A DNA stretch of 64,000 nucleotides from Flavobacteriales bacterium (GCA_016713865.1 JADJOG010000014.1:20356-84355), one strand, 5' to 3'; shown: positions 17,909 through 27,668, counted from the first letter of the stretch. Program-made: numbers and translations. Notes: generated from the sequence alone by a model not told the origin.

Positions 17909-19516
17909 CTATTGCACCACGAAACGCTGGGCGAGCGCCCCGGCTGCTGAGCTGAGGCGAGCCACATAAGTGCCGGGACTCAGATCAGCTCCAATGCTCG
18001 CGCTGCCGAAACCGATGCGCTGCGCGTGCACCAAACGACCGGTGCCATCGTGGATCGTGAGGTCACCAATGACGGTGGCGCGAATTCCGATCGGCCCTGA
18101 TGCCGGATTCGGAAAGACCACGAACGATGGGGGCGGAGCGGCGATCTCACCTGTGCTCACGGCGAACATCAGCGCATTGAATGCGTTGATCCGGCCATGC
18201 CCGTGGTAGTTATCGAAGCCCGGTGTGTCCTCCAGCGGGTCGCCCACTTGATCTTCGGCAGTGGCTTGGATGATTGAACGGATCTGGGCCGGAGTGCGCG
18301 ATGGTACTTGGGCTTTCAGTAGCGCCGCCAATGCCGAAACGTGCGGTGTGGCCTGCGAGGTGCCTGCCCAGAATGTGGTGAACGAGACATTGCTCAGATG
18401 GCTGAGGCCATAGATGCAATCGCCTGGGGCGCTCACGCTGATGTGCGGACCGTAGTTGCTCCCGCTGGTCGCGCTCCAATAGAAGGGGGCCGCTCGCCGG
18501 TCGTTCGCACGGGTTGCGCCAACCGCCATGACGCCATTGAGCGATGCCGGTATGAAGGGGACATTGCTATTGGTGTTCATCATGCACGCGACCACCAGCA
18601 CATCGTTCGCGAGGGCGAAGTCAACCGCGGCTTGCATCTCGGGCGAAGCATCCGATCCGCCCATGCTCATGCTGATCACATCTGCGCCATTGTTGATGGC
18701 GTAGTACATCGCTTCGATCCACCAGCTGTAATAGCCTTGGTTCTGGCTGTTGAGCGCCTTCAGCACCATGGCCTTGCAATTCAGATCGACGCCGGTGAAG
18801 CCCATGCCATTGTTGCCATCGGCCGCAACGATGCTTGTCACGTTGGTGCCATGGCCCTGGTCGTCGGTCGGGTCGTTATCGTTGTTGGCCGTATCCCAGC
18901 CCTGCACATCATCGATGTATCCGTTGCCATCATCATCGATGCCATTGCCTGCGGTCTCGCCGCTGTTCGTCCACAGGCGCTGGCCCCAGTCGGGGTGCTG
19001 CAAGCGCACGCCACTGTCGATGATGGCCACGGTGACATCGGCGCTGCCCTGCTCAATGCCCCACGCGTTCTCCATGTCAATGTCGCAGCCGGCAACGGCC
19101 GGTGATTGCGTGAAGGTCCCGTCGTTCTTCAGGCCCCATTGCCTGTAGTACTGCGGGTCGTTGGGAACGAAGCTGCGATCGCCGCCGCCTTCACCGATGT
19201 GGTCGATCTCGGCGCGCAACACCTGGCCCATGCTGCGGTACTGCGCCAAGGCCTGTTGCGCATCGCTGCCCTCCGTAAGCTGCACCACGAAGAGGCGCGG
19301 CATTCCCGGCTTGGTCGGCGTCAGTCTCTGGATCCGCTCAGCATCGAGCATGGCGCTCAGACGATCGATGAATTCGACACCGATCGCGGCCTTGGCGGTG
19401 ATGGGCGGCGCCTTCATCTCAGCAGCATCCGAAACGCGGATGATGATGCGGTTGCTGGACTGCGCGAGGAGCGCTGCAGGAAGCAGCAGGAAGGCTAGTG
19501 TGGAGAATTGCTTCAT
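17909..19516 (-). CDS. Secreted subtilisin-like serine protease (S8) with T9SS type A sorting domain
   Basis: A 535-residue exported protease. Signal peptide 1-19, a propeptide-like region to about 115, then an S8 domain with the catalytic triad Asp167 (AIIDSGV), His222 (GHGT) and Ser387 (GTSQATPHVSA). The serine box has Gln in place of the usual Met (GTSMATP), a tolerated variation. Asn314/317 in CMMNTNSN likely gives the oxyanion-hole Asn. Asp/Asn-rich loops around 190-220 (DDDGNGYIDD) look calcium-binding. The C-terminal 80 residues begin FVVFPNPASGPIGIRA and form a T9SS type A sorting signal. A TACTTTCAC box is 20 bases before the start. Confidence 0.92.
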   Translation of the reverse strand: MKQFSTLAFLLLPAALLAQSSNRIIIRVSDAAEMKAPPITAKAAIGVEFIDRLSAMLDAERIQRLTPTKPGMPRLFVVQLTEGSDAQQALAQYRSMGQVLRAEIDHIGEGGGDRSFVPNDPQYYRQWGLKNDGTFTQSPAVAGCDIDMENAWGIEQGSADVTVAIIDSGVRLQHPDWGQRLWTNSGETAGNGIDDDGNGYIDDVQGWDTANNDNDPTDDQGHGTNVTSIVAADGNNGMGFTGVDLNCKAMVLKALNSQNQGYYSWWIEAMYYAINNGADVISMSMGGSDASPEMQAAVDFALANDVLVVACMMNTNSNVPFIPASLNGVMAVGATRANDRRAAPFYWSATSGSNYGPHISVSAPGDCIYGLSHLSNVSFTTFWAGTSQATPHVSALAALLKAQVPSRTPAQIRSIIQATAEDQVGDPLEDTPGFDNYHGHGRINAFNALMFAVSTGEIAAPPPSFVVFPNPASGPIGIRATVIGDLTIHDGTGRLVHAQRIGFGSASIGADLSPGTYVARLSSAAGALAQRFVVQ

Positions 19517-19536
19517 GGGAACAGGTTTGTCGGACC

Positions 19537-19545
19537 GTGAAAGTA
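19537..19545 (-). promoter_or_regulatory. -7 box before subtilase gene
   Basis: TACTTTCAC on the minus strand, 20 bases before the ATG at 19516. Same spacing as other boxes in the window. Confidence 0.45.
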
Positions 19546-19592
19546 GAGGTGCGCCTCTGTACGTCCAGCATCACGATTTCTCGTGATGGGCT

Positions 19593-21200
19593 TCAGCCAC
19601 GCATCTCCTCTTCGAGTGTTCGGCCCAGGTGGCCGGCTTTCCTTGGCACCAAGCTCATTGCATATTCGCTGAGCGCGGTGATGGTGAGGCTTGGATTCAC
19701 GCCCAGGTTCGCGGGGATGATGGAGCCGTCGAGGATGCGCAGCTCCGGATAACCGAAGGCCTCGAAGCGCTCGTTCACCACACCTTCTGCAGCCGTTGCG
19801 CCCATCGGGCAACCGCCGAGGATATGCGCCGTGCTGCTCATGTCCAGCAGTACTTCGGGCAGGGCGTTCATGGCCGTTCCTCCGCTCTTCGCCGCATAGC
19901 GATGCATCACCTCCTGCCCCACACCGATGAAGGCGGGGATGCGCTTGCCGCCATCGCGCGCCACGCTCAGTTTGCCGCCGAAGAGTCCGCGCTTCCAGCG
20001 TACGCGCACGGCATTGTCGAGGGTCTGCATCACGAGCAGGATGATGCTGTGCCTGCCGAAATCGCGGCGCAGCACATTGAAGGCCTTGCGCGGCTGCGTC
20101 ACGGTGTTCCAGATGCTCTTCGCCACGCGCAGCAGCGGATGCCCCTCGCCTGCGGCTATCACCGCCAGCAGTCCCATGGCGCCTGATCCATCGCCGTACT
20201 TGACCAATTCGATGTGCGTGTGCACATCGGGCTCGAACACGCGGCTGATAGCCACGCCGTGATTCACTTTCTCCGGTATGCCACTGATGCCGCAGAGCGA
20301 TTCGCTGTTGGTGCGTAGGCTGGCGCCCAGCTGCTCGGAGAGCGCAGGAAGTGTGCGCAGTTCATGCTTCTGACGCATGAGCAAGTTGAGCGTGCCCATC
20401 ACGCCTGCGCTCACCACCAAGCCTTTCGCGCGGAAGACACGATGCTTGCCTTTCAGCAAAGAAGTTGAGATCCGCGTATGCACATGGTAAACGCCGTCGA
20501 TGTGCTCGATGCGCGTGACCTCCGTCTCGGCCTCGATGCGCGCGCCATAGCGCTCCGCGAACCAGAGGTAGTTCTTGTCGAGCGTGTTCTTGGCGTTGAA
20601 GCGGCAGCCCACCATGCAGTTGGCGCAGGCCGTGCATCCGGTGCGCTTCGGCCCCAGCCCCTTGAAGTACGGATCGGTAGGCGTCCTCGCATCGCCGAGA
20701 TAGACGCCGATGTGATCAACCGGCTTGTAGGTCTCGGCCTTGCCCATGTCGCGCGCGATCTCGGCGAGGAAGCGGTCCTCTGGTCCTTCTTGATCGTAGC
20801 GCGTGCTGCCCAGCATGAAGCGCGCGGTAGCATAGTGCGGCGCCAATCGTTCCTTCCAATCGCCGAAGCGCGACCAAGCCGGGTGGCGGAAGAAGCCATC
20901 GCCCGGCATCATATGCGTGTTGGCGTAGATGAGGCTGCCGCCGCCGACGCCCGCGCCGCTGAGCACCATGATGCGGTTGAGCAATTGGATCTGCTGCGGA
21001 CCGAAGCAGCGCAGCACGGGCGCCCAGAGGAATTTGCGCACGCTCCAGTTGGTGCGCGGGAAATCCTTCGTTGCCCAGCGCTTGCCCTTCTCCAGCACGA
21101 GCACATCGTACCCTTTCTCCACCAAGCGCATGGCGCTCACGCTTCCACCGAAGCCGGAGCCGATGACGATGTGGTCGTATATCGGGGTGCTTGAGTTCAT
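19593..21200 (-). CDS. GMC-type FAD oxidoreductase (cholesterol-oxidase-like) with CX2CX2CX3C motif
   Basis: A 535-residue flavoprotein. The N-terminal FAD-binding motif IVIGSGFGGSVSAMRL has GxGxxG at residues 14-19, and the C-terminal region LRILDGSIIPANLGVNPSLTITALSE is the GMC/cholesterol-oxidase signature with the catalytic-side Asn. A cysteine cluster C189-x2-C192-x2-C195-x3-C199 looks like a [4Fe-4S] ferredoxin motif and is followed by RFNAKNTLDKNYLW, as in a subgroup of GMC oxidoreductases. No signal peptide is evident, so it is probably cytoplasmic. The substrate is unknown; a sterol or other alcohol is possible. It diverges from the serine-hydrolase gene. Confidence 0.87.
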   Translation of the reverse strand: MNSSTPIYDHIVIGSGFGGSVSAMRLVEKGYDVLVLEKGKRWATKDFPRTNWSVRKFLWAPVLRCFGPQQIQLLNRIMVLSGAGVGGGSLIYANTHMMPGDGFFRHPAWSRFGDWKERLAPHYATARFMLGSTRYDQEGPEDRFLAEIARDMGKAETYKPVDHIGVYLGDARTPTDPYFKGLGPKRTGCTACANCMVGCRFNAKNTLDKNYLWFAERYGARIEAETEVTRIEHIDGVYHVHTRISTSLLKGKHRVFRAKGLVVSAGVMGTLNLLMRQKHELRTLPALSEQLGASLRTNSESLCGISGIPEKVNHGVAISRVFEPDVHTHIELVKYGDGSGAMGLLAVIAAGEGHPLLRVAKSIWNTVTQPRKAFNVLRRDFGRHSIILLVMQTLDNAVRVRWKRGLFGGKLSVARDGGKRIPAFIGVGQEVMHRYAAKSGGTAMNALPEVLLDMSSTAHILGGCPMGATAAEGVVNERFEAFGYPELRILDGSIIPANLGVNPSLTITALSEYAMSLVPRKAGHLGRTLEEEMRG

Positions 21201-21366
21201 GCGCGAATTCGGATGCGATGCCGGTAAAGATGGCGTCTATCGCGTCTGCCACTGCTGGATGAAGCAGAGACTGGCACACATCCATCATTGCATCCCTCCG
21301 CTCATCCATTGTAACCGCATGCGCACGATCGAGCGTCATAGGTTCATGCCCATGAACCCGACCACC
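21201..21366. other. Divergent intergenic region
   Basis: About 165 bases between the GMC oxidoreductase and the serine-hydrolase lipoprotein, read in opposite directions. It must contain both promoters, but I see no confident box or operator. Confidence 0.4.
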
Positions 21367-23001
21367 ATGCGACATCTACTGGCCGCAGCTTTGATTCTTC
21401 CTCTAACGGCTTGCGCACAACTGCCCGCAGAGCGAAAAGCCCAACTAGATGCCGTGATGGAAGAGCACTTCACAGCCGATGATCCGGGCGGCGTGGTGCT
21501 CGTGGCCCAAGGCGACAAGATCCTGTATCTACGGGCGCTGGGCATGGCGGATGTGGCCGCGAACAAGCCGCTGACCACGAACAGCGTGCTGCGCATCGGC
21601 AGCGTTACGAAGCAGTTCACCGGCGTGGCGATCCTGCAACTGGCTGAGCAAGGCAAATTGAAGCTGACGGACGAGATCCAACAGCACGTGGACTTCCCGA
21701 AGAAGGAGCATCCCATCACCATCGAACATCTGGTGTCGCATACATCAGGCATTCCCAACTTCACGGACCTGCCTGGCTACAACGTGGACACCTACGGCAA
21801 GGACATCAGCATAGCGGCGATGGTGGACCAGTTCAAGGATCTGCCGCTGGAATTCGAGCCGGGCACCAAGTGGAGCTACAGCAACAGCGGCTACATCCTG
21901 CTCACTGCGATCATCGAGAAGGTATCGGGCCTATCATGGACGGACTATGCGGAACAGCACCTGTTGCGCCCGGCAGGAATGACGGCCAGCAGCGCTTCGA
22001 TCAACAGCGCCTTTTTGCCATACGAACCGGGCCTTGGTTACCAGAAAGACGGTGACACTTGGGTGCCAGCTTTCGCTGTAAGCCTGGCGTGGCCGCGCGG
22101 CGCCGGCGCCATCCGCAGCACCGTTGGCGATCTGTTGAAGTGGAATACAGCGGTACATAAGGGCACCTTGCTCTCGCCTGCCATGCGCGAGAAAGCGTTC
22201 ACCGCCTTTCCACTCGCGGATGGTTCATCGAGTAACTATGGCTACGGCTGGATGTTCATGAACGTGCAGGCCAGTCCCACGCACGAGCACAGTGGCGGTA
22301 TCAACGGATCCACCACCAATTCGATCTACCTGCCGAATGAAGAGATCTATGTGGCCGTGCTGGTGAACCGCGAATCGGACGACGCCCACAACCTGGCCCC
22401 GAAGCTGGCCGCCATCGCCCTTGGCAAACCATACGGCGGTATCGAACAGCCGCTCACTGCGGAACAGGCGCAGCAATACACGGGTGTGTACGTGAACAAG
22501 GACGGCGTGGAGCGCTACATCACCTTCGATGCGCAAGGGCTGCACTCACAACGCCAAGGCGGTGGGCGCTTCGATCTACGCTACCTGGGCAACGACCGCT
22601 TCCTCTTCTCGCACGATGTCGTTGACCTCACCTTTCAGCGCAGCAACGGCCAAGTAACCGGCGCGCTATTCCAGTCGCGCGACCGCGAAGAACACCTCAC
22701 CCGCACCGACAAGCCCCTGCCCAAGCGCGAGGCCATTGCATTGAAGAATGCCGAGCTGCAAGCCTACGTAGGCGAGTACGAACTCGCACCGGGCTTCACG
22801 CTCATCTTCCGCGCCGAGGGCGATCGCTTCTTCGTGCGCGCCACCGGCCAGCAAGAGATCGAGGTCTTCGGCTCCGCGCCGCACGAGTTCTTCCTCACCG
22901 TGGTGGATGCCAGCATGACCTTCCACCCGGAGGCGGACGGAAGCATGCGACAGCTCACTTTCCGCCAAGGCGGTGAGATGCAGGGCACGCGTGTGAAGTG
23001 A
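21367..23001 (+). CDS. Class C beta-lactamase-fold serine hydrolase, lipoprotein
   Basis: A 544-residue exported enzyme. The N-terminus MRHLLAAALILPLTAC ends in a lipobox (LTAC), so the mature protein should be lipidated. The penicillin-binding fold carries S-x-x-K in IGSVTKQFTG, Y-x-N in WSYSNSGY, and HSGG in place of the KTG motif (HEHSGGING). After the catalytic domain (to about 375) there is a C-terminal lipocalin-like DUF3471-type region. Such proteins are esterases, D-peptidases or D-amino-acid hydrolases more often than beta-lactamases. The start at 21367 is chosen for the lipobox distance; ATG 21352 is possible. Confidence 0.85.
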   Translation: MRHLLAAALILPLTACAQLPAERKAQLDAVMEEHFTADDPGGVVLVAQGDKILYLRALGMADVAANKPLTTNSVLRIGSVTKQFTGVAILQLAEQGKLKLTDEIQQHVDFPKKEHPITIEHLVSHTSGIPNFTDLPGYNVDTYGKDISIAAMVDQFKDLPLEFEPGTKWSYSNSGYILLTAIIEKVSGLSWTDYAEQHLLRPAGMTASSASINSAFLPYEPGLGYQKDGDTWVPAFAVSLAWPRGAGAIRSTVGDLLKWNTAVHKGTLLSPAMREKAFTAFPLADGSSSNYGYGWMFMNVQASPTHEHSGGINGSTTNSIYLPNEEIYVAVLVNRESDDAHNLAPKLAAIALGKPYGGIEQPLTAEQAQQYTGVYVNKDGVERYITFDAQGLHSQRQGGGRFDLRYLGNDRFLFSHDVVDLTFQRSNGQVTGALFQSRDREEHLTRTDKPLPKREAIALKNAELQAYVGEYELAPGFTLIFRAEGDRFFVRATGQQEIEVFGSAPHEFFLTVVDASMTFHPEADGSMRQLTFRQGGEMQGTRVK

Positions 23002-23270
23002 TGCACTTCGTGCTGCTTGCTGGTCACGGCGGACTTGATAGGGCAATGCCAGCAGCCCCAATGCAAGAGGCAGCGTTAGAGCGATCGATGTAAAGGCTGA
23101 ATGGGCGATGGCGGCTAAATAGGACACGGCCTCTCACGCTCACTTCACCCTACCTGTAGCCGTCGTGGGCGTTCGGATCGCAGATGCCCTTCGGAAGCAT
23201 CTTGATCCTTTGATGTCCAATGTTGCGGATTCAACGCAACGCTCTTTCCCTCATCTCAAATCGCGCCCCC
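23002..23270. other. Convergent intergenic region, no gene recognised
   Basis: A 269-base gap between two convergent genes. A minus-strand frame here begins with a hydrophobic stretch (SAFTSIALTLPLALGLLALPY), but it quickly runs antisense into the hydrolase gene, so I regard it as non-coding or a remnant. No strong terminator hairpin was found. Confidence 0.4.
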
Positions 23271-24935
23271 CTAGAACTGGAAGTAGATGAATGGCACCAT
23301 CTCCGCCGTCACTGTCTGATAAACGAACACCACCACGCCCGCGCTGAGCAGGGCCATGAGCCACAGCGGCAGCGATGCGAAGCCCTCGCGGTAGCGCTGC
23401 TTGAACGATTCCGGCAGCCAATGCACCACCATGCCGATCACCATCACGCCGAACACGCTGCGGAAGGCCCAGAGCACATCGCCCGCCACATGCAGGTTGA
23501 ATGAGCTGGTGACCTGATGGAGGAACTCGTTCGCCGTTTCCAGGTCGGGACTGCGGAACCAGATGCGCGTGAAGCTGATGAAGGCGAAGGTGAAGGCCAC
23601 CTTCCACGCGTGCGCCGCCCAATGCACGCTCTTCTCCCACGGACTGATGCGCTTCCATTGCTTGTACACCAGCAGGCCCAGGCCATTCAGCCCGCCCCAG
23701 ATCACGAACATCCAACTGGCCCCGTGCCACAGGCCGCCGATGAGCATCGTGATCATCAGATTCAGGTTGGTGGTGATGGCGTTGTGCGCGTTGGGTGAGT
23801 ATTGCACCAAAACGTACGCAGCAGCGATTGCTGAGAGGTAAACCACCGGCAGCCACCACCAGCCGGTGAGCAGGATCAGCGCCGCACCGATGACACCAAG
23901 CATGATCCACGAGAATAGCGAGCCGCCGCGATTGCCGCCCATCGGGATGTAGAGGTAATCGCGCAGCCAGGTGCTCAGGCTCATGTGCCAGCGCTTCCAG
24001 AACTCGGCCACGTTGCGCGCCTTGTAGGGACTGTTGAAGTTCATGGTGAGCCGGAAGCCCATGAGCAGCGCCACGCCTATCGCGATGTCGGTGTAGCCGC
24101 TGAAATCGGCATATACCTGCAGCGAGTATCCGAAGAGCGCCATCAGGTTCTCGAAGCCCGAGAAGCGCAGCGGATCAGCGAAGACGCGGTCGATGAAGTT
24201 CACGGCGATGTAGTCGCCCACGATCATCTTCTTCACCAAGCCGTTCAGGATCCAGAACACCGCAATGCCGAACTCGTGGCGCGTGAGGCTGTACGGCTTC
24301 GCGATCTGCGGGATGAACTCGCTGGCGCGCACGATGGGGCCTGCCACCAGTTGCGGGAAGAAGCTCACGTAGAAGCCGAAGTCGAGCAGGTTGCGCACGG
24401 GCTTCAACTGGCCGCGATGCACATCGATCGCGTAGCTCATGCACTGGAAGGTGTAGAAGCTGATGCCCACCGGCAGCAGCACCTTGTTCTCCACGAAGTG
24501 CGCATCCCAGGCGTGGTTGGCCCAGCGCGCGAAGTAGTTCACCGGCTCGAAGCTGGTGCCCGCGATGGCGTTGATGTTCTCGACCACAAAGTGCGCGTAC
24601 TTGAAGAAGCCGAGCACGAGCAGGTTGAGCGCGACGCTGGTGGCGAGCAACAGTCGCCTGCGCAGCTTGTCATCGGTGGCGGCGCTTGCCCGGCCGATGA
24701 GGAAATCCATGACGATGCTGAAGGCGAGCAGGCCCACGAAGAGACCGCTGGTCTTGTAGTAGAAGAAGAGGCTCACGGCGAAGAGCCACGCGCTGCGCCA
24801 CAGCGGACGCTTGTACACGGCCGCGTAGCCCGCGAGCGCCACGAGGAAGAAGCCCCAGAAGAAGAAGCGAGTGAAGATGAGCGGCGAATGCTCGTCGTAG
24901 AGGAACAGCGATGACCAATCGATGCCTAGCTGCAT
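23271..24935 (-). CDS. MBOAT-family O-acyltransferase (AlgI/PatA-like)
   Basis: A 554-residue polytopic membrane enzyme of the MBOAT family that moves acyl groups, usually acetate, across the inner membrane to a polysaccharide or peptidoglycan. The near-invariant His404 in GGLWHGASW is present, as is the conserved EFWKRWHMSLSTWLRDYLYIP motif (His317), and SYAIDVHRGQ around 167-176. About ten hydrophobic segments are visible. It is the last of four genes (lytic-transglycosylase-like, two SGNH hydrolases, MBOAT) that overlap or abut, so it is almost certainly translated from one transcript with them. The polymer substrate is not known. Confidence 0.92.
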   Translation of the reverse strand: MQLGIDWSSLFLYDEHSPLIFTRFFFWGFFLVALAGYAAVYKRPLWRSAWLFAVSLFFYYKTSGLFVGLLAFSIVMDFLIGRASAATDDKLRRRLLLATSVALNLLVLGFFKYAHFVVENINAIAGTSFEPVNYFARWANHAWDAHFVENKVLLPVGISFYTFQCMSYAIDVHRGQLKPVRNLLDFGFYVSFFPQLVAGPIVRASEFIPQIAKPYSLTRHEFGIAVFWILNGLVKKMIVGDYIAVNFIDRVFADPLRFSGFENLMALFGYSLQVYADFSGYTDIAIGVALLMGFRLTMNFNSPYKARNVAEFWKRWHMSLSTWLRDYLYIPMGGNRGGSLFSWIMLGVIGAALILLTGWWWLPVVYLSAIAAAYVLVQYSPNAHNAITTNLNLMITMLIGGLWHGASWMFVIWGGLNGLGLLVYKQWKRISPWEKSVHWAAHAWKVAFTFAFISFTRIWFRSPDLETANEFLHQVTSSFNLHVAGDVLWAFRSVFGVMVIGMVVHWLPESFKQRYREGFASLPLWLMALLSAGVVVFVYQTVTAEMVPFIYFQF

Positions 24936-26170
24936 CAGCGGCTCGTTAGCTTGAGGTGGTTGCCGTACGCTTCCATCAACGCGCCGTAGAGAAGGTCGCC
25001 GAGCAATTCATAGCCGTTCCGGTTCAGATGCACGCGATCAGCTTTCGCCAATCCTGCCTTCTCCCATGCGCGGATGCTGCCTTCTCCGCCCATCACGCCC
25101 CAGGTGTCCCACACGCCAACGCCTTCGCTGGAGCTGAGCCTCAGCATGGCATCGCGCACCGCGCCAGCGTTCTTGTTCACGAAGCGGCGCTTCACATAGC
25201 TATCGGTATTGGTGGTGAGCAGGATCGCGGCCTTCGGATTGGCTATTCGGATGCGACGGATGAGTTCGCGGTAGTTGGCCTCGTAGCGCGCTCCGCTGAA
25301 GTCGGGGTCATGCGCATCGTTGATGCCGATGGAGAGGATCACGAGGTCGGGATGCAGGAGCGCGAGTTCTTCGCTGAAGCGCATGCAGCGCAGCCAGCTC
25401 GCGGTGCTGGCGCCATTCACGCCCAGCGGGTGCAGCACCACGCCGGGATCGCCCGTGCCCAGCTCGATGCCGTAGAGCGTGAACGAGCGTTGCGTCGAAT
25501 CGGTGCGCTGGATGCGCAAGCGCAGCGTATCGCTGTGGCGGTCGTAGGTGAACTCGGTGAAACCGCGGAACTCATCCACGCGGCGCTCGATGCGCAATGT
25601 GCTGTCGGCGCTCCATGCGAACACCTGATAGCTGCTGTCCATGCGGTGCAGCACGCGCACGCGATCGAAGGAATAGCCGGGATGGATGTCCTCGCGGAAG
25701 GTGACCTTCAGTTCGGTGAGCGTGTCGAGCGTTGTGGCGCTGATGCCCGCCATGCCGAGGGTGGAATTCTCCGGAGCGTGAACATTGCGAAGCGCCGTCC
25801 ACTTGCCGGTGAACTCGGGCTTGTACCACCACGGATTGTTGCTCTTCGCCATGTTGTAGGGGAAGACGAAGCCCTTCGCGGCGCGCATGCCCGGCGACAT
25901 GCTCTGCATGCGATGACGCAATTGCATCGTCCACATGTCGGCCTGCACGTGCGAGCCGCCGATATGCACCACGCTCACTTGCCCTTCGCCCGCGAACACC
26001 GCGCGATCGAGCGCTTCGTGCCACATGGCCCATGCGCTGCTATCGCCCTTGAACACGATGTGATTGGCAGCGGGATTCATGAAGGGCCGCGCATGCACCG
26101 CGAAGGGATTGGCCTGTGCCATTGCGAGCGACGAGAGCAGTATGCAGGTGATGAGGGTCGTATTCCGCAT
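24935..26170 (-). CDS. SGNH/GDSL hydrolase-family exported protein 1
   Basis: A 411-residue exported protein. Signal peptide 1-18 (ending LAMAQ). Block I is VVHIGGSHVQADMW, where Gly replaces the usual Asp of GDS but the Ser is retained. Block III/IV is LVILSIGINDAHD with the conserved Asn, and block V is KADRVHLNRNGYELLGD with the Asp-x2-His pair. It is predicted to act in the periplasm as an acetyl-esterase or acetyl-transferase, taking acetyl groups from the MBOAT product. It starts one base after the stop of the next SGNH gene and its stop overlaps the MBOAT start by one base. Confidence 0.87.
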   Translation of the reverse strand: MRNTTLITCILLSSLAMAQANPFAVHARPFMNPAANHIVFKGDSSAWAMWHEALDRAVFAGEGQVSVVHIGGSHVQADMWTMQLRHRMQSMSPGMRAAKGFVFPYNMAKSNNPWWYKPEFTGKWTALRNVHAPENSTLGMAGISATTLDTLTELKVTFREDIHPGYSFDRVRVLHRMDSSYQVFAWSADSTLRIERRVDEFRGFTEFTYDRHSDTLRLRIQRTDSTQRSFTLYGIELGTGDPGVVLHPLGVNGASTASWLRCMRFSEELALLHPDLVILSIGINDAHDPDFSGARYEANYRELIRRIRIANPKAAILLTTNTDSYVKRRFVNKNAGAVRDAMLRLSSSEGVGVWDTWGVMGGEGSIRAWEKAGLAKADRVHLNRNGYELLGDLLYGALMEAYGNHLKLTSR

Positions 26171-26171
26171 G

Positions 26172-27668
26172 CTACTGTGCTGATTTGAGATAGACAGCGT
26201 ACTCATTGATCAACGCGGTGTAGAAGATCTCGCCCACTTTGCGCGCGCCTTGCGGACTGAAATGCGTGTAGTCATCTGCTGCCAGCGGCGGATCGGCCTG
26301 CACCCAGCTCACCATGCTGTTGCGGCCGCCCATGGCCTCGTACATGTCCCAGAAAGCCGCGCCCTGCGCCAGCGCGTTCAGCTTCATCGCGTCGCGCACA
26401 TCCTCGAGGAAGGGCCGCGTCACGTAGTCCTCGCCTTCCTTGATGCTCATGTCACTGGGGCCGATCACGATCACGCTCACGCCGGGAATCTGCTTGCGCA
26501 GCTTCGCGATCACGCCACCGAAGAAGCGCCCATATCGATCCGCTTCTTCCTTGCTCTTGATGTTGGGCAGCGCGTTGCCGCCGTATTGGAGGATCAGCAG
26601 TCGCGTATCCAACTCGGCGAACATGCGCGCGAGCAATGACGGGTCGCCCTTGCTGAATTCGTAGCCCGCAGCGCCGCGCGCCGAGATGTTATCCATGGCC
26701 ACGCCGGTGCTGCCATCGAGCGCGATGCCGAACACATCGGGGCTGTCGGTGCCTTCCAGGGTGATGGTGATGGTGCCCGGCGTGCGAGGGAAGCGCCATT
26801 CGCGTGTGAGCAGGCCATCCTGCGGCTCGATCACTTCCTCACTCAGTTGAGTGCCATCGGCTTCCATGAGCAAGGTGAGCGGCGCGCGATGCCAGCCATA
26901 GAACAGGCGGCATTCGTTCCAAGCGCGGGCCTTGTTGTAGGCGCGCTTGTCGGGCGTAAGCGTGATGGTGGCCGTGCGCGGCACCGAATCGAGCTCCACT
27001 GTATCGGGCAGCGAGGGCGTGAAGCGGCAATAGGCCGATAGCGCGCCGTAGCGGTTGTGCGCGTGCTTCTTCAGGTTGGGGTCCATTGAGCTGAAGCGCT
27101 GCCAGTTCGTGCTCAGCTCCCGCTTCACGCTGAAGTGCGGCCCAACGTCGAGCACGGCGATGAGGCCCGGACCGCTGCCATGGAATTGCGTCTGCAGCTT
27201 GTTGCGCACATAGGCCGTGATTCGATCGCCCTCGATCTGCGAATCGCCGTAATGGAGGATCCGTATCGGCTCCTTGCCCGCGTATGCCGATTGCAGCGAC
27301 TTGAAGAAGGGATGCAGCACGCTTGCGCCTTTTTCCGGGAAGTGGAAGCGGATGCGATCCTCGAGCGGCGCCAGTTTGCTCTCATCGAAGGCGATGGGCT
27401 TCTTCGCACTATCCGTTTCAGCAACAGCCTGCGTCTCGGCTACGGCATCAAGCGCGATGGTGTCACTAGCTGTGCTATCCGTCTCGATGGCAAGGATCTC
27501 GGAGATATCGACGCGCTGCTGCTTCTCGGCGAAGAGCAGCTCACTTGCGGTTGGCATGCGCAGGGAGACGAAACCAAGGTCCGCGCCTTCCTTCGGCAAC
27601 ACCTGTCCGATCAAGGCCAGCAAGGCCAGCACGGCAGCAACGAAGGCGAGCACGCGCTCGGGGCTCAT
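26172..27668 (-). CDS. SGNH hydrolase-family exported protein 2
   Basis: A 498-residue protein with an N-terminal membrane anchor (residues 7-24) and a low-complexity Thr/Ala/Glu linker to about 95. The SGNH core shows block I ILHYGDSQIEGDRIT, a Gly-Asn block ILQYGGNALPNI, IVIGPSDMSIK, and a C-terminal ADDYTHFSPQGARKVGE with the Asp-x2-His catalytic pair. It is predicted to face the periplasm and act on the same polymer as the other SGNH protein. Its start overlaps the stop of the lytic-transglycosylase-like gene by four bases (ATGA), implying translational coupling. Confidence 0.87.
   Translation of the reverse strand: MSPERVLAFVAAVLALLALIGQVLPKEGADLGFVSLRMPTASELLFAEKQQRVDISEILAIETDSTASDTIALDAVAETQAVAETDSAKKPIAFDESKLAPLEDRIRFHFPEKGASVLHPFFKSLQSAYAGKEPIRILHYGDSQIEGDRITAYVRNKLQTQFHGSGPGLIAVLDVGPHFSVKRELSTNWQRFSSMDPNLKKHAHNRYGALSAYCRFTPSLPDTVELDSVPRTATITLTPDKRAYNKARAWNECRLFYGWHRAPLTLLMEADGTQLSEEVIEPQDGLLTREWRFPRTPGTITITLEGTDSPDVFGIALDGSTGVAMDNISARGAAGYEFSKGDPSLLARMFAELDTRLLILQYGGNALPNIKSKEEADRYGRFFGGVIAKLRKQIPGVSVIVIGPSDMSIKEGEDYVTRPFLEDVRDAMKLNALAQGAAFWDMYEAMGGRNSMVSWVQADPPLAADDYTHFSPQGARKVGEIFYTALINEYAVYLKSAQ

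Noticed and set aside
22666..23127. Minus-strand frame starting with a hydrophobic segment after the serine hydrolase
   Set aside because: Most of it is antisense to the hydrolase; only about 40 residues lie outside, with no motif. It may be a remnant.
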